A DNA stretch of 43,799 nt, taken from contig QCSX01000013.1 of assembly GCA_003209065.1 (NCBI GenBank), positions 1 to 43,799 of the forward strand, read 5' to 3'. This document shows positions 1 through 10,019 of this stretch, in pieces. Numbering within the stretch: position 1 is the first letter of the stretch; every line of letters starts with the position of its first letter. A program made the translations under genes and the position numbers. The notes under the pieces are model-generated. The model had not been told where the DNA came from. It was given only the letters and a program-made list of their open reading frames with translations, and did not search any database. Origin of the DNA: Prochlorococcus sp. AG-670-N10 (GTDB lineage: Bacteria > Cyanobacteriota > Cyanobacteriia > PCC-6307 > Cyanobiaceae).

Positions 1-553
1 TTCTTCAGCTGATTTACTCCATAGAGCTGTGCTTAGGCAATTAGCTAACAAAAGACAAGGCAATGCATCTACTTTGACAAGGTCTGAAGTTCGTGGAGGT
101 GGTAGGAAACCATATAAGCAAAAAGGTACAGGTAGAGCTCGTCAAGGATCAATTAGAACCCCATTAAGACCAGGAGGAGGAGTTATTTTTGGCCCTAAAC
201 CACGTTCGTATAACCTTGATATGAACCGAAAAGAAAGGAGACTAGCACTGAGGACAGCATTAGTTTCTAGAATAGATGATATCAAAGCTGTAGAAGATTT
301 TGGTTGTACATTAGATCAACCAAAAACTAGTGAGATTATAAATGGTCTTTCTCGATTAGGAATAGAAAAGACAGAAAAGGTCTTGGTTATCCTTGATGAG
401 CCCTCTGATGTTATCAAAAAATCTATCAATAATATTGAAAAGGTTAAATTAATTGCTGCTGATCAGTTAAATGTTTTTGATATTCTAAACGCTAATAAAT
501 TAGTCATAGGTCAATCAGCAATCAATAAAATTCAGGAGGTTTATGCGTCATGA
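1..553 (+). CDS. rplD: 50S ribosomal protein L4, 5' end cut off by window
   Basis: L4 binds 23S rRNA early in large-subunit assembly and its long loop lines the peptide exit tunnel. The frame is open from base 2 and reads [20 protein letters not shown], matching the L4 N-terminal region, so the true start lies before the window; the GTG at 29 is an internal valine codon, not a start. The basic loop [18 protein letters not shown] is intact. The stop overlaps the rplW start in an ATGA arrangement, and the purine-rich sequence that would serve rplW (AGGAGG near 535) lies within this gene. rplC is expected just upstream, outside the window. Confidence 0.97.
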   Translation, partial: SSADLLHRAVLRQLANKRQGNASTLTRSEVRGGGRKPYKQKGTGRARQGSIRTPLRPGGGVIFGPKPRSYNLDMNRKERRLALRTALVSRIDDIKAVEDFGCTLDQPKTSEIINGLSRLGIEKTEKVLVILDEPSDVIKKSINNIEKVKLIAADQLNVFDILNANKLVIGQSAINKIQEVYAS

Positions 554-849
554 GTATATTTGACTCTCGTTTGGCTGACGTAATTCGTAAACCTGTAATT
601 ACAGAAAAAGCGACGAATGCACTAGACCTCAACCAATATACTTTTGAGGTGGATCACAGAGCAGCAAAGCCTCAAATCAAGGCAGCAATTGAGTCCTTGT
701 TTAATGTTAAAGTTATAGGAGTAAATACTATGAATCCTCCTAGGAGAACAAGAAGAGTCGGTAAATTCTCCGGGAAACGTTCTCAAGTCAAAAAGGCAAT
801 TGTACGTCTTGCGGAAGGAGACAAAATTCAACTATTCCCAGAATCTTAA
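550..849 (+). CDS. rplW: 50S ribosomal protein L23
   Basis: L23 (99 aa, normal length) sits at the exit of the peptide tunnel and docks trigger factor and SRP. The sequence begins [21 protein letters not shown], in which the [11 protein letters not shown] stretch is the L23 signature. It overlaps the end of rplD by 4 bases, which suggests translational coupling, and is followed 12 bases later by rplB, whose AAGGAG ribosome site lies right after this stop codon. Confidence 0.98.
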   Translation: MSIFDSRLADVIRKPVITEKATNALDLNQYTFEVDHRAAKPQIKAAIESLFNVKVIGVNTMNPPRRTRRVGKFSGKRSQVKKAIVRLAEGDKIQLFPES

Positions 850-861
850 GGAGAATTCATT

Positions 862-1725
862 ATGGCTATACGTAAATTCAAACCCTATACACCTGGAACT
901 AGACAAAGAGTCGTTACTGACTTTAGTGAGATTACAGGTTCAAAACCTGAAAGATCATTAATAGTTTCTAAGCATAGAAATAAAGGTAGAAACAATAGAG
1001 GAGTTATAACCTGTCGTCATAGAGGAGGAGGACATAAAAGGCAATATAGATTAGTAGATTTCAGAAGAGACAAGAGAAATATTAATGCCAAGGTTGCAGC
1101 TATTCATTATGATCCTCATAGAAATGCTAGGCTGGCACTTTTATTCTATGAAGATGGAGAAAAAAGATATATTATCGCCCCTGCAGGCGTAAAAGTTGGT
1201 CAGAATGTAATTTCAGGTGAAGGGGTTCCAATCGAAGAAGGTAATGCAATGCCCTTATCTGTTATGCCATTAGGGTCGAGTGTTCATTGTGTAGAACTTT
1301 ATGCTGGCAGAGGTGCCCAAATGGTCAGATCTGCCGGTGCAAGCGCACAATTAATGGCTAAAGAAGGAGATTATGTAGCCTTGAAACTACCTTCCACAGA
1401 AGTACGACTTGTACGTAAGGAATGTTATGCAACTTTAGGTGAAGTGGGTAATTCGGAAATACGGAATACTAGCTTAGGAAAAGCAGGCAGAAGAAGATGG
1501 CTAGGTAGAAGACCTCAAGTAAGAGGTAGTGTTATGAACCCATGCGATCATCCACATGGAGGGGGAGAGGGAAAAGCTCCGATTGGCCGAGCTGGTCCAG
1601 TAACTCCCTGGGGTAAGGCAGCGCTTGGACTAAAGACACGTAAGAAGAACAAGCCAAGTAACAAACTAGTTGTTCGAAAACGTCGTCGTATTTCTAAGAG
1701 AAGTAGAGGAGGAAGAGATTCTTGA
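862..1725 (+). CDS. rplB: 50S ribosomal protein L2
   Basis: L2 (287 aa) is a primary 23S rRNA binder needed for subunit joining and peptidyl transfer. The invariant region [12 protein letters not shown] runs from about residue 226, and the C-terminal tail is very basic ([22 protein letters not shown]). The start has a clear Shine-Dalgarno element, AAGGAGA, about 8 bases before ATG. Length and motifs are as expected for the bacterial family; nothing unusual was seen. Confidence 0.98.
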   Translation: MAIRKFKPYTPGTRQRVVTDFSEITGSKPERSLIVSKHRNKGRNNRGVITCRHRGGGHKRQYRLVDFRRDKRNINAKVAAIHYDPHRNARLALLFYEDGEKRYIIAPAGVKVGQNVISGEGVPIEEGNAMPLSVMPLGSSVHCVELYAGRGAQMVRSAGASAQLMAKEGDYVALKLPSTEVRLVRKECYATLGEVGNSEIRNTSLGKAGRRRWLGRRPQVRGSVMNPCDHPHGGGEGKAPIGRAGPVTPWGKAALGLKTRKKNKPSNKLVVRKRRRISKRSRGGRDS

Positions 1726-1757
1726 TTACTACTATTTCAATTTCTATTTTATAAATC

Positions 1758-2033
1758 ATGGGACGTTCATTAAAAAAAGGACCTTTTATAGCAGATAGTT
1801 TGCTTAACAAGGTTGAAAAACAAAATACTGATAATGATAAATCAGTCATCAAAACATGGTCTAGAGCTTCAACTATCCTTCCTGTAATGATTGGTCATAC
1901 TATCGCTGTGCATAATGGTAAAGCGCATATACCGGTATTTATAACTGAACAAATGATTGGCCATAAACTTGGTGAATTTGCTCCCACAAGAACATATCGT
2001 GGCCACTTAAGAGACAAGAAGGGGGCAAGATAA
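1758..2033 (+). CDS. rpsS: 30S ribosomal protein S19
   Basis: S19 (91 aa) lies in the head of the small subunit and contacts S13 and the A-site tRNA side of the bridge to the large subunit. It starts [16 protein letters not shown] and carries the typical [23 protein letters not shown] core. The 32-base spacer before it is T/A-rich with no Shine-Dalgarno-like purines, and the ATG is preceded directly by ATC, a pattern seen again at rplE, rplR and rpsE. The stop codon abuts the rplV ATG. Confidence 0.98.
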   Translation: MGRSLKKGPFIADSLLNKVEKQNTDNDKSVIKTWSRASTILPVMIGHTIAVHNGKAHIPVFITEQMIGHKLGEFAPTRTYRGHLRDKKGAR

Positions 2034-2420
2034 ATGATAAAAACACCAGACATGACAAAATCAGCTATTGCTCACGGTAAGTATATTCGTGGGTCTGCAT
2101 CAAAAGTAAGAAGAGTTCTTGATCAAATTAGAGGTAAATCTTATAGAGATGCACTTATTATGTTGGAGTTTATGCCATATAGATCTACCGATCCTATTAC
2201 TAAAGTTTTAAGATCTGCAGTAGCAAATGCAGAACATAACTTAGGTATGGAACCCTCATCCTTAGTAATATCTTCAGCTTCAGCTGATAACGGACCGGTG
2301 ATGAAAAGGTTTAGACCAAGAGCACAAGGCAGAGCTTTCTCTATCAAAAAACAGACTTGCCATATTAGTATTTCTGTTAAATCTGCTCCAAATCAAACTA
2401 ATACAGAGGAACAAAACTAA
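2034..2420 (+). CDS. rplV: 50S ribosomal protein L22
   Basis: L22 (128 aa) has a globular surface part and a beta-hairpin reaching into the peptide exit tunnel. The family region [20 protein letters not shown] and the hairpin [18 protein letters not shown] are both present. The start chosen directly follows the rpsS stop; an in-frame ATG six codons downstream (2052) is an alternative. The last base of the stop codon is the first base of the rpsC ATG (TAATG). Confidence 0.97.
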   Translation: MIKTPDMTKSAIAHGKYIRGSASKVRRVLDQIRGKSYRDALIMLEFMPYRSTDPITKVLRSAVANAEHNLGMEPSSLVISSASADNGPVMKRFRPRAQGRAFSIKKQTCHISISVKSAPNQTNTEEQN

Positions 2421-3154
2421 TGGGAAATAAAATTAATCCAACGGGGCTCAGGTTAGGTATTACCCAAGAACATCGTTCAAAATGGTTCGCTACTTCTAAA
2501 ACTTATCCAATTCTTCTCCAAGAAGATTATAAAATTCGTAATTTTATTCAAAAGAAATATAGTTCAGCTGGAATTAGTGATGTTTTGATTGCCAGAAAAG
2601 CCGATCAGTTAGAACTCGAATTGAAAACAGCAAGACCAGGAGTCATTGTTGGAAGGCAAGGTAGTGGTATTGAAGAGTTGAGATCAGGTATACAAAAAAC
2701 TATTGGAGATAGAACAAGACAAGTCAGAATTAATGTAGTTGAAGTAGAGAGAGTTGATGCTGATGCATATTTACTCGCTGAATACATAGCACAACAACTA
2801 GAAAAAAGAGTTGCTTTTAGAAGAACCATACGGATGGCATTGCAAAGAGCTCAAAGAGCTGGAGTTTTAGGATTAAAAATACAAGTTGGAGGAAGACTTA
2901 ATGGGGCTGAAATAGCCAGGTCAGAATGGACTAGGGAAGGGAGGGTTCCTCTCCATACTATGAGAGCTGAGGTTGATTATGCACTACGTGAAGCAAATAC
3001 AACTTATGGTGTTTTGGGTATTAAAGTTTGGGTTTTTAAAGGCGAGGTACTTCCTAAAGAAGAACAAACTATTCCTGTTGGGGCCATTCCTAGAAGGAAA
3101 GTTAGTCGCAAACCTCAGCAATTTGAGGATCGTTCATCAAATGAGAACTTATAG
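2420..3154 (+). CDS. rpsC: 30S ribosomal protein S3
   Basis: S3 (244 aa) helps form the mRNA entry tunnel of the 30S head and has a type-2 KH domain. The N-terminal [14 protein letters not shown] is diagnostic and the KH loop [11 protein letters not shown] is seen around residues 75-86. The C-terminal half contains the [10 protein letters not shown] segment typical of S3. Its start overlaps the rplV stop by one base, a re-initiation arrangement. Length is normal for a cyanobacterial S3. Confidence 0.98.
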   Translation: MGNKINPTGLRLGITQEHRSKWFATSKTYPILLQEDYKIRNFIQKKYSSAGISDVLIARKADQLELELKTARPGVIVGRQGSGIEELRSGIQKTIGDRTRQVRINVVEVERVDADAYLLAEYIAQQLEKRVAFRRTIRMALQRAQRAGVLGLKIQVGGRLNGAEIARSEWTREGRVPLHTMRAEVDYALREANTTYGVLGIKVWVFKGEVLPKEEQTIPVGAIPRRKVSRKPQQFEDRSSNENL

Positions 3155-3165
3155 GAGGTATAAAA

Positions 3166-3648
3166 ATGCTTAGTCCAAAACGAACTAAATTCCGAAAACA
3201 ACATAGAGGGAGAATGAAAGGAATTGCCTCAAAGGGTAATACTATTTCTTTTGGTCAGTTTGCACTCCAAGCTCAAGATTGTGGTTGGGTAACTGCTCGT
3301 CAAATTGAAGCAAGTAGAAGAGCAATGACAAGGTATGTGAAACGTGGAGGCAAAATATGGATTCGTATTTTCCCAGATAAACCAGTGACTATGAGACCTG
3401 CTGAAACAAGGATGGGTTCAGGAAAAGGTAATCCTGAGTTTTGGGTTGCAGTTGTAAAACCTGGAAGAATATTATTTGAAATGGGTGGTGAAGAGATTAC
3501 AGAAGAAATTGCTAAAGAAGCTATGCGCTTAGCTCAATACAAATTACCTGTTAAAACAAAATTTATTTCAAGTGATAAAAATATAATTAGTGATCCATTA
3601 CCAGTAGAGAAGATTGAGAAAGAATCAATTGAGGAGGTTAAAAAATGA
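3166..3648 (+). CDS. rplP: 50S ribosomal protein L16
   Basis: L16 (160 aa) organises the A-site tRNA region of the large subunit. It starts [19 protein letters not shown] and contains the conserved [19 protein letters not shown] segment. The protein is about 20 residues longer than E. coli L16, with an acidic C-terminal tail (roughly 138-160, rich in E, K and I). AGGAGG lies about 7 bases before the start. The stop overlaps rpmC by four bases (ATGA), with GGAGG placed just before, inside the tail codons. Confidence 0.98.
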   Translation: MLSPKRTKFRKQHRGRMKGIASKGNTISFGQFALQAQDCGWVTARQIEASRRAMTRYVKRGGKIWIRIFPDKPVTMRPAETRMGSGKGNPEFWVAVVKPGRILFEMGGEEITEEIAKEAMRLAQYKLPVKTKFISSDKNIISDPLPVEKIEKESIEEVKK

Positions 3649-3863
3649 AAAACTCAGAATCCATAAAAGAATTTAAAAAGTTAAATTTATCTGAAATTAA
3701 TGAAAAAATTGAACAATTACGTAAGGATCTCTTTGAATTGAGGTTTAAACAAGCGACAAGACAGCTTAATGAAACTCATCAATTTAAAATCATCAAGAAA
3801 CAAGTTGCACAATTACTTACTCTTAGTAAAAGTCAATCCACTTCTCAAAAAAACTCTGAATAA
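3645..3863 (+). CDS. rpmC: 50S ribosomal protein L29
   Basis: L29 (72 aa) is a two-helix protein near the tunnel exit beside L23. The helical core [20 protein letters not shown] and the following [12 protein letters not shown] match the family. It overlaps rplP by four bases and is separated from rpsQ by only eight. The last dozen residues ([14 protein letters not shown]) look like an unstructured extension. Confidence 0.96.
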   Translation: MKNSESIKEFKKLNLSEINEKIEQLRKDLFELRFKQATRQLNETHQFKIIKKQVAQLLTLSKSQSTSQKNSE

Positions 3864-3871
3864 TTAGTACT

Positions 3872-4138
3872 ATGGCACTTAAAGAAAGAATTGGTACTGT
3901 TGTAAGCGACAAAATGGACAAAACAGTTGTTGTTGCCGTTATCAATAGATACCCACATCCAACTTATAAAAAAATTGTAAGTAAAACCACTCGCTACAAA
4001 GCACATGATCCTGAAAATACCTGCGTTCTAGGAGATCGAGTTAAAATTAAGGAAACCAGACCGTTAAGTGCTCATAAAAGATGGGCAATAGAAGAAATTC
4101 TAAGCAAAACAATAAAGCATAAGGAGGATAAAAAATGA
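3872..4138 (+). CDS. rpsQ: 30S ribosomal protein S17
   Basis: S17 (88 aa) is an OB-fold protein that binds the 5' domain of 16S rRNA early in assembly. [20 protein letters not shown] is the characteristic N terminus and the [19 protein letters not shown] stretch is conserved. The stop overlaps the rplN start in an ATGA pair, and the AAGGAGG for rplN is encoded by this gene's last codons, so the two are probably translated together. Confidence 0.97.
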   Translation: MALKERIGTVVSDKMDKTVVVAVINRYPHPTYKKIVSKTTRYKAHDPENTCVLGDRVKIKETRPLSAHKRWAIEEILSKTIKHKEDKK

Positions 4139-4500
4139 TTCAACAGGAAACTTATTTAACTGTTGCTGATAACAGCGGAGCCAAAAGACTTCAATGTATA
4201 AGGGTTCTAGGTTCAAATAGAAGATATGCACATGTAGGAGATGTAGTAGTTGCATCAGTAAAAGATGCATTGCCAAATATGGGAGTTAAAAAATCAGATG
4301 TAGTCAAAGCAGTTATTGTTAGAACAAGACATACTTTAAGAAGAAATACAGGCAACTCAATACGCTTTGATGATAATGCAGCTGTTCTGATTAATGAAGA
4401 TAAAAATCCAAAAGGTACTAGAGTCTTTGGTCCTGTAGCCAGGGAATTACGCGATAAGAATTTTACAAAGATTGTTTCTTTAGCTCCGGAGGTTATTTAA
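4135..4500 (+). CDS. rplN: 50S ribosomal protein L14
   Basis: L14 (121 aa) lies at the subunit interface and contributes to intersubunit bridges. The sequence [20 protein letters not shown] and the [16 protein letters not shown] segment are family hallmarks. Start is set by overlap with rpsQ and a strong AAGGAGG. Its stop codon directly abuts the rplX ATG, with CCGGAGG about six bases before. Confidence 0.98.
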   Translation: MIQQETYLTVADNSGAKRLQCIRVLGSNRRYAHVGDVVVASVKDALPNMGVKKSDVVKAVIVRTRHTLRRNTGNSIRFDDNAAVLINEDKNPKGTRVFGPVARELRDKNFTKIVSLAPEVI

Positions 4501-4857
4501 ATGTTGGATTCACTTAAACAAAAGAAAAATTACAAACGAATAAAAATGAGAATTAAAACAGGAGACTTAGTAAAAGTTATTAATGGAAAAGAAAAGGGAA
4601 AGACTGGTGAAGTTTTAAAAACTATTCCTCTAGAAAATAGAGTTGTAGTTAAGGGAATCAATCTTAGAACAAAGCATGTTAAACCTACTCAAGAAGGAGA
4701 AAGTGGCAGGATATTGACAGAAGAGGCTTCATTGCATGCTTCTAATGTCATGTTTTTTTCTAAAGATAAAAATCTAGTAAGTAAAATAGAATTTTTTATT
4801 GATAAAGAGGGAGTTAAAAAAAGAAGATTAAAAAAAACTGGTGAACTAATTGATTAA
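4501..4857 (+). CDS. rplX: 50S ribosomal protein L24
   Basis: L24 (118 aa) is an assembly initiator of the large subunit with a KOW domain. The KOW segment [20 protein letters not shown] begins around residue 18, followed by [20 protein letters not shown]. The first 16 residues ([16 protein letters not shown]) precede the usual L24 start, and an internal ATG at 4546 is an alternative; the upstream one abuts rplN and has the better ribosome site. A 75-base spacer, long for this cluster, follows. Confidence 0.95.
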   Translation: MLDSLKQKKNYKRIKMRIKTGDLVKVINGKEKGKTGEVLKTIPLENRVVVKGINLRTKHVKPTQEGESGRILTEEASLHASNVMFFSKDKNLVSKIEFFIDKEGVKKRRLKKTGELID

Positions 4858-4897
4858 ATTTTTCATCCAAAACGAGATTTCAATTTTCTTATTACAC

Positions 4898-4919
4898 AAT
4901 TCTGACAAAGACCAGAATT
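4898..4919 (+). promoter_or_regulatory. Stem-loop in the rplX-rplE spacer
   Basis: Seven-base perfect arms AATTCTG (4898-4904) and CAGAATT (4913-4919) flank an eight-base A-rich loop, 13 bases before the rplE start. No T-run follows, so it is not an intrinsic terminator. In E. coli, S8 represses the spc operon at an RNA site at the start of rplE; this hairpin sits at the equivalent place. A link to S8 is inference only, since I do not see the known internal-loop signature of the S8 site. Confidence 0.35.
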
Positions 4920-4932
4920 AATTTCCAAAATC

Positions 4933-5469
4933 ATGACTCTTAAAACTCGCTACAAAGAAGCAATCAGACCAAAACTTTTAAAAGATCTTGGTCTTAAAAA
5001 TATTCATCAAGTACCCAAGGTTATTAAAGTTAACGTTAATAGAGGGCTTGGAGAAGCAGCTTCGAATTCAAAGGCTTTAGAAGCCTCCTTAAATGAAATG
5101 GCAACTATTACTGGACAAAAAGCTTTAGTTACAAGATCTAAAAAAGCAATTGCAGGCTTTAAAATAAGGGAGGGTATGGCAATTGGTTGCACTGTTACCT
5201 TAAGGGGAAATAGAATGTATTCTTTTTTAGAAAGATTTATAAATTTAGCATTACCAAGAATAAGAGACTTCAGAGGCGTAAATCCTAAAAGCTTTGATGG
5301 AAGGGGAAATTATACTTTAGGTGTTAAAGAACAATTAATATTTCCTGAAATCTCATTTGATAAGATTGATTCCATTAGAGGAATGGATATAACAATTGTC
5401 ACTAGTGCTTCAAATGATCAAGAGGGTAAAGCTCTCCTGAAGGAGCTAGGAATGCCTTTTAGTAATTAA
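4933..5469 (+). CDS. rplE: 50S ribosomal protein L5
   Basis: L5 (178 aa) binds 5S rRNA in the central protuberance. [20 protein letters not shown] at the N terminus, [20 protein letters not shown], and [20 protein letters not shown] are the conserved blocks. It starts after a 75-base spacer with no Shine-Dalgarno element and ATC directly before ATG. rpsN, which follows rplE in many bacteria, is absent here; rpsH comes next, as is usual in cyanobacteria. Confidence 0.98.
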   Translation: MTLKTRYKEAIRPKLLKDLGLKNIHQVPKVIKVNVNRGLGEAASNSKALEASLNEMATITGQKALVTRSKKAIAGFKIREGMAIGCTVTLRGNRMYSFLERFINLALPRIRDFRGVNPKSFDGRGNYTLGVKEQLIFPEISFDKIDSIRGMDITIVTSASNDQEGKALLKELGMPFSN

Positions 5470-5479
5470 CTTTATAAAC

Positions 5480-5881
5480 ATGTCAAATCACGATCCTATT
5501 TCAGATATGCTTACTCGTATAAGAAATGCGAGTCAAAAAAAGCATACATCAACTTCAATTCCAGCTTCTAGAATGATTCTTAGTATTGCTAAAGTTCTCC
5601 AAAAAGAAGGATTCATAGCGGAGATTAATGAGGAAGGAGAAGGCTACGAGTCAAAAATAGTTCTAGGACTTAAATATAGTGGGAAAAATAGATTTCCTAC
5701 TATCAGATCAATGCAAAGAGTTAGTAAGCCTGGATTGAGAGTTTATAAAAATACAAAGGGGTTACCAAAAGTTCTTGGGGGGCTTGGAGTTGCTATAGTA
5801 TCAACCTCAAAGGGTGTAATGAGTGACCGTGATGCAAGAAAACAAGGCATCGGTGGCGAAGTTCTTTGTTATGTTTATTAG
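5480..5881 (+). CDS. rpsH: 30S ribosomal protein S8
   Basis: S8 (133 aa) binds the central domain of 16S rRNA and, in enterobacteria, is the autogenous repressor of the spc operon. [17 protein letters not shown] and the C-terminal [20 protein letters not shown] motif identify it. It begins ten bases after rplE with no visible purine-rich ribosome site. A GGGAGAA site for the next gene follows its stop. Confidence 0.98.
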   Translation: MSNHDPISDMLTRIRNASQKKHTSTSIPASRMILSIAKVLQKEGFIAEINEEGEGYESKIVLGLKYSGKNRFPTIRSMQRVSKPGLRVYKNTKGLPKVLGGLGVAIVSTSKGVMSDRDARKQGIGGEVLCYVY

Positions 5882-5893
5882 GGAGAATTAATT

Positions 5894-6433
5894 ATGTCAA
5901 GAATAGGAAAATCTCCAGTACAAATACCAGATAAGGTATCTGTTGATATAAATGGATTAATTATTACTGTAAAGGGTCCAAAAGGTGAACTAAAAAGACT
6001 TATGCCTGAAGGTGTGAATTTTGTTCAGAAAGAAAATCAGATTGTTGTTATGCCATCAACTACAAAAAGATATTCAAGGGAAAGGCATGGCCTTTGTAGA
6101 ACATTAATTTCAAATATGGTGCAGGGAGTAACTGATGGCTATTCAAAGAAATTAGAGATAGTGGGTGTAGGATCTAGAGCTCAAGTTAAAGGAAAAACTT
6201 TAGTAGTAAGTGCTGGATATAGTCATCCAGTAGAAATGACCCCCCCTGATGGTATAACATACAAGGTTGAAAGTAATACAAATGTAACTGTATCTGGAAT
6301 TGATAAAGAAATTGTTGGAAACGAAGCAGCAAAAATCAGATCAATCAGACCTCCAGAACCTTATAAAGGAAAAGGTATTAAGTACCAAGGTGAGAGAATC
6401 ATCAGAAAAGCTGGTAAATCCGGCAAAAAATAA
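5894..6433 (+). CDS. rplF: 50S ribosomal protein L6
   Basis: L6 (179 aa) has two similar domains and sits near the sarcin-ricin loop where GTPase factors bind. [23 protein letters not shown] in the first repeat and the C-terminal [17 protein letters not shown] block are conserved. GGGAGA lies 6-12 bases before the start. Length is typical. Confidence 0.98.
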   Translation: MSRIGKSPVQIPDKVSVDINGLIITVKGPKGELKRLMPEGVNFVQKENQIVVMPSTTKRYSRERHGLCRTLISNMVQGVTDGYSKKLEIVGVGSRAQVKGKTLVVSAGYSHPVEMTPPDGITYKVESNTNVTVSGIDKEIVGNEAAKIRSIRPPEPYKGKGIKYQGERIIRKAGKSGKK

Positions 6434-6447
6434 TTGCTTTAAAAATC

Positions 6448-6816
6448 ATGGCTAAAATTTCAAGGAAACTTCAAACTCAAAAGCGTCATAAAAGATTAAG
6501 AAGGTACTTAATCGGTAATAAGTCACGCCCAAGATTAGCTGTTTTCCGATCTAATAATCATATTTATGCTCAAGTTATTGACGACGATGCACAACAAACA
6601 ATATGTTCAGCATCAACTGTAGATAAAGAACTTAAGGAAAATTCAGATAAACTTTCTTCTAACTGCAGTTCTTCTTCAATTGTTGGCAAACTATTAGCCA
6701 AACGAGCTATAAAGAAAGGTATTAAACAAGTTATATTTGATCGAGGAGGGAATTTATACCATGGGAGAGTTAAAGCTCTAGCTGATGCGGCCCGTGATGC
6801 AGGTTTAAATTTCTAA
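6448..6816 (+). CDS. rplR: 50S ribosomal protein L18
   Basis: L18 (122 aa) binds 5S rRNA with L5. The segment [20 protein letters not shown] and the ending [20 protein letters not shown] are diagnostic. It is preceded by a 14-base A/T-rich spacer ending ATC-ATG and no Shine-Dalgarno element. The middle is serine-rich ([15 protein letters not shown]), which differs from the more charged version in enterobacteria but does not affect the core. Confidence 0.97.
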   Translation: MAKISRKLQTQKRHKRLRRYLIGNKSRPRLAVFRSNNHIYAQVIDDDAQQTICSASTVDKELKENSDKLSSNCSSSSIVGKLLAKRAIKKGIKQVIFDRGGNLYHGRVKALADAARDAGLNF

Positions 6817-6831
6817 ATATTTATTTTTATC

Positions 6832-7452
6832 ATGACAGACACTCCAACAAAAAAAGAAAATCAGTCAAAGACTGATAATATTCCATCAGCAATGCCTAAT
6901 GAGCAGAGGAAAGGTAATCGTAATAATGATCGAAAAAGAAATCGAAGAGGTGACTCTAAAAATGAAAGAGATTCTGAGTGGCAAGAAAGAGTTGTTCAAA
7001 TTAGAAGGGTATCTAAAACTGTAAAAGGTGGAAAAAAAATGAGTTTTAGGGCTATTGTTGTTGTCGGCAATGAGAAAGGGCAAGTAGGAGTAGGAGTCGG
7101 CAAGGCGGGAGATGTTATTGGAGCAGTTAGAAAAGGAGTCTCAGATGGTAAGAAACATCTTGTTAGAGTCCCTTTAACTCCAAATAATTCAATACCTACA
7201 TTATCTAAAGGGAGAGATGGGGCAGCTAATGTACTTATCAGGCCTGCAGCTCCAGGTACTGGTGTAATTGCGGGAGGGTCAATAAGGACAGTCTTAGAAT
7301 TAGCAGGCATAAAAAATGTTTTAGCTAAAAGATTGGGTAGTAAGACTCCCTTAAATAATGCTAGAGCTGCAATGGTTGCTCTATCACAATTAAGAACCCA
7401 CAAATCTGCCTCTAGGGAGAGAGGCATTTCTCTTGAACAGCTTTATTCTTGA
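6832..7452 (+). CDS. rpsE: 30S ribosomal protein S5 with charged N-terminal extension
   Basis: S5 (206 aa) forms part of the mRNA entrance and affects decoding accuracy. The core starts near residue 48 ([20 protein letters not shown]) and includes [18 protein letters not shown] and [13 protein letters not shown]. Residues 1-47 are a hydrophilic, N/K/R/E-rich extension that is probably disordered. There is no Shine-Dalgarno element and ATC precedes ATG. The gene ends four bases before rplO. rpmD (L30), often located after rpsE, is not here. Confidence 0.97.
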   Translation: MTDTPTKKENQSKTDNIPSAMPNEQRKGNRNNDRKRNRRGDSKNERDSEWQERVVQIRRVSKTVKGGKKMSFRAIVVVGNEKGQVGVGVGKAGDVIGAVRKGVSDGKKHLVRVPLTPNNSIPTLSKGRDGAANVLIRPAAPGTGVIAGGSIRTVLELAGIKNVLAKRLGSKTPLNNARAAMVALSQLRTHKSASRERGISLEQLYS

Positions 7453-7456
7453 AATT

Positions 7457-7915
7457 ATGACTTCAACATTAAATACACTAAAATCAAATTTTGGTTCTAG
7501 AAAGAAAAAATTGAGAAAAGGGAGGGGTATCGCAGCTGGGCAGGGCGCTTCTTGTGGTTTTGGTATGAGAGGACAGAAATCGCGATCTGGTAGACCTACA
7601 CGTCCTGGATTTGAGGGTGGCCAAATGCCTCTTTACAGAAGGGTTCCAAAATTAAAGCACTTTGAAATTATTAATCAAAAAAACTTTTCAATAGTGAATT
7701 TAAGCAAATTAAGTGGATTTAATGATAATGAAATAGTCAATATAGATTCACTTGTGAAAAAAAAGTTGTTATTTAAGCCAAAATTTCCTCTTAAAATTTT
7801 AGGTAATGGAGAGGTTAAAGCAAAATTAAAAGTTCAAGCTCAAGCATTCACTAAAGTTGCTCAAAAGAAAATAGAAGCTGCAGGCGGATCTTGCGAAGTT
7901 CTTAATAATAAATAA
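7457..7915 (+). CDS. rplO: 50S ribosomal protein L15
   Basis: L15 (152 aa) is a late-assembly protein of the large subunit. The N-terminal half is the long basic arm [20 protein letters not shown] and [20 protein letters not shown]; the C-terminal globular part ends [13 protein letters not shown] start it at ATG 7457 (MTSTLNTLK), which matches the family. An upstream in-frame TTG at 7433 would run inside rpsE and add residues not expected in L15. Confidence 0.97.
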   Translation: MTSTLNTLKSNFGSRKKKLRKGRGIAAGQGASCGFGMRGQKSRSGRPTRPGFEGGQMPLYRRVPKLKHFEIINQKNFSIVNLSKLSGFNDNEIVNIDSLVKKKLLFKPKFPLKILGNGEVKAKLKVQAQAFTKVAQKKIEAAGGSCEVLNNK

Positions 7916-7945
7916 ATTTATTTCATAATTTAATTTCACTTTCCA

Positions 7946-9265
7946 ATGTTAGCTAACAAAAGTCGAAATCCTAGTGGTTCAGAAATAATCTCGCAATTAT
8001 TTTTAAATAAAGAGTTAAGGAATCGAGTTTTAACAACTTTAGGTCTCTTACTTTTAGTTCGACTAGGTATTTATATCCCAGTGCCCGGGATAGATAGAGT
8101 TGCTTTCAAAAGTTTCATAGATCAAGGTGGGCAATTAATAGGTTTTTTAGATATTTTTACTGGAGGAGGAATTTCAACCTTAGGAATATTTGCACTTGGT
8201 ATTTTACCATTTATTAATGCTTCAATTATCATTCAACTCCTTACTGCTTCATTACCTGTTCTTGAAGATTTACAGAAAAATGAGGGGGAAGCAGGTAGAA
8301 GAAAAATCGCTCAGATAACAAGATATGTCTCTTTGGGATGGGGATTTTTGCAAAGTATTATATTTTCTTTAATTCTCAGGCAGTATGCAATTGAGGGCAT
8401 AAGTGAAACTGCGTTTGTTTTGCAAACATCAATTGCTTTAGTGACTGGCTCAATGATAGTAATGTGGTTTAGCGAAATTATTACGGAAAAAGGGATAGGG
8501 CAAGGAGCTTCACTGGTGATCTTCTTAAATATTGTTGCAACATTGCCTAAAGCTTTAAGTTCAACTATTGAGAAAGCACAAACTGGTGATAGGGGTGATG
8601 TTTTGGGCATAGTCGTCTTACTTGGAGTTTTCTTACTAACAATTGTTGGAATAATTTTTGTTCAAGAAGGAGCAAGACGAATCCCAATTGTCAGTGCTAA
8701 AAGACAAATAGGAAATGCCTCACTACTTCCAACAAGGCAAAGTTATCTACCATTAAAATTGAATGCTGGAGGAGTTATGCCAATAATCTTTGCATCTGCC
8801 TTGATTTTTTTGCCAATAACAGTCGCAAACGTCACAGGCAATCCAATTTTGATCAAACTAGCTAGCAGTTTGAATCCTGGCTCTTCTAATCCATGGCCTT
8901 ATGCCTTAACCTTTTTTGCTTTGATTTTAGGTTTTTCATATTTTTATGCATCTCTTACCATTAATCCAGTAGATGTAGCATCTAATTTAAAGAAGGGGGG
9001 AGTTGCTATTCCTGGAGTGAGACCTGGTACTAAAACAGCAAATTACTTATCAGGGATTCAAAATAGGTTGACATTGTTAGGAGGATTATTTTTAGGTTCA
9101 GTAGCTATAATTCCTGCAGCCGTAGAACGAGCAACAAATGTGCAAACTTTTCAAGGTTTAGGGGCAACTTCCTTATTGATTCTAGTTGGAGTTGCTATTG
9201 ATACTGCCAAACAAATTCAAACTTATGTTATTTCTCAGAGGTATGAGGGACTAGTTAATACTTAA
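7946..9265 (+). CDS. secY: Protein translocase channel subunit SecY
   Basis: SecY (439 aa) is the membrane channel of the Sec pathway; in cyanobacteria it serves both plasma and thylakoid membranes. Signature segments are [11 protein letters not shown] near residue 45, the plug region [14 protein letters not shown], and [15 protein letters not shown]. Ten hydrophobic segments are recognisable. The cytoplasmic loop [17 protein letters not shown] is the SecA/ribosome contact. The stop and the adk start share one base (TAATG). Confidence 0.98.
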   Translation: MLANKSRNPSGSEIISQLFLNKELRNRVLTTLGLLLLVRLGIYIPVPGIDRVAFKSFIDQGGQLIGFLDIFTGGGISTLGIFALGILPFINASIIIQLLTASLPVLEDLQKNEGEAGRRKIAQITRYVSLGWGFLQSIIFSLILRQYAIEGISETAFVLQTSIALVTGSMIVMWFSEIITEKGIGQGASLVIFLNIVATLPKALSSTIEKAQTGDRGDVLGIVVLLGVFLLTIVGIIFVQEGARRIPIVSAKRQIGNASLLPTRQSYLPLKLNAGGVMPIIFASALIFLPITVANVTGNPILIKLASSLNPGSSNPWPYALTFFALILGFSYFYASLTINPVDVASNLKKGGVAIPGVRPGTKTANYLSGIQNRLTLLGGLFLGSVAIIPAAVERATNVQTFQGLGATSLLILVGVAIDTAKQIQTYVISQRYEGLVNT

Positions 9266-9813
9266 TGAAAAAACATTTACTCTTTTTAGGACCACCTGGA
9301 GCAGGGAAAGGCACTCAAGCCGCCTTATTAAGTGAGGCTACTTCTTATTTACATTTATCGACTGGAGAATTATTAAGAAAAGAGATTGATTTGGATACTT
9401 ATTTGGGAAAACAAGTAAAAGATATTATGAATAAAGGTGAACTTGTAAGTGATGAACTGGTTTTAGAAATTGTAAAAAAAATTCTAGCTAAAGATAATAA
9501 CGGTTGGATTTTGGATGGCTATCCTAGAAACTTATCTCAAGTTAATTCTTTAAATGAGGTCTTGAGGAATATAAATCAACCTTTAGAAATAGTCTTTTAT
9601 TTAGATATCCCAGACGAAGTTTTAATAAAGCGTTTACTTATGCGAGGTAGAAAAGATGATAATGAAGAAACTATTAAAACAAGATTAAAAATTTATAAAC
9701 AGACTACAGAACCATTAATTGAACATTATAAAAATCTTTCTTTATTGGAGTATATAAATGCAGATGGTGATTTTAAAACAATTTCTACTGATATAAAACA
9801 AAAAATGGCTTGA
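9265..9813 (+). CDS. adk: Adenylate kinase, short form
   Basis: Adenylate kinase (182 aa) interconverts ATP + AMP and 2 ADP. The P-loop [10 protein letters not shown] spans residues 9-18, the AMP-binding STGELLR and the DGYPRN motif follow, and [10 protein letters not shown] precedes the lid. The lid is the short type without zinc cysteines, which accounts for the length being about 30 residues below E. coli Adk. It is translationally linked to secY by a one-base overlap. Confidence 0.97.
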   Translation: MKKHLLFLGPPGAGKGTQAALLSEATSYLHLSTGELLRKEIDLDTYLGKQVKDIMNKGELVSDELVLEIVKKILAKDNNGWILDGYPRNLSQVNSLNEVLRNINQPLEIVFYLDIPDEVLIKRLLMRGRKDDNEETIKTRLKIYKQTTEPLIEHYKNLSLLEYINADGDFKTISTDIKQKMA

Positions 9814-9821
9814 TGATGATG

Positions 9822-9827
9822 TAGAAT
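9822..9827 (+). promoter_or_regulatory. Candidate -10 box upstream of rpmJ
   Basis: TAGAAT preceded directly by TG lies 30 bases before the rpmJ start, in the 44-base adk-rpmJ spacer. The same string TGTAGAAT recurs upstream of rplM (13091-13098). It fits a TANNNT -10 element, and would give an internal promoter driving rpmJ-rpsM-rpsK-rpoA-rplQ. I see no convincing -35 box, so this is tentative. Confidence 0.3.
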
Positions 9828-9857
9828 AATAAATTAATGATTTAATGAGAAAACCTT

Positions 9858-9974
9858 ATGAAGGTTAGAGCCTCAGTTAAAAAAATGTGTGACAAGTGTC
9901 GTGTTATTCGTAGACATGGCAGGGTCATGGTTATTTGCACCGCGAGCCCTAGACACAAACAACGTCAAGGTTAA
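9858..9974 (+). CDS. rpmJ: 50S ribosomal protein L36
   Basis: L36 is a 38-residue zinc-ribbon protein. Translation from ATG 9858 begins [20 protein letters not shown] and ends RHKQRQG, with the zinc ligands at C11, C14, C27 and H33 all retained, so this is the zinc-binding form. It is in the standard cyanobacterial place between adk and rpsM; infA, found in this slot in some bacteria, is absent. Confidence 0.97.
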   Translation: MKVRASVKKMCDKCRVIRRHGRVMVICTASPRHKQRQG

Positions 9975-10019
9975 TCTTTGATGACATTTATTTAAAAACC
10001 TTTTACTAATTCAAAACAA

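Noticed and set aside
6996..7427. 143-codon open frame on the minus strand
   Set aside because: It lies wholly inside rpsE, has a composition typical of a reversed ribosomal gene and matches no family I know.
7433..7456. Upstream TTG start for rplO
   Set aside because: It would overlap rpsE by 20 bases and add residues not found in L15; ATG 7457 fits the family.
9811..9821. GATGATGATG tandem triplet after adk
   Set aside because: Only three copies at the gene end; too short to count as a meaningful repeat.
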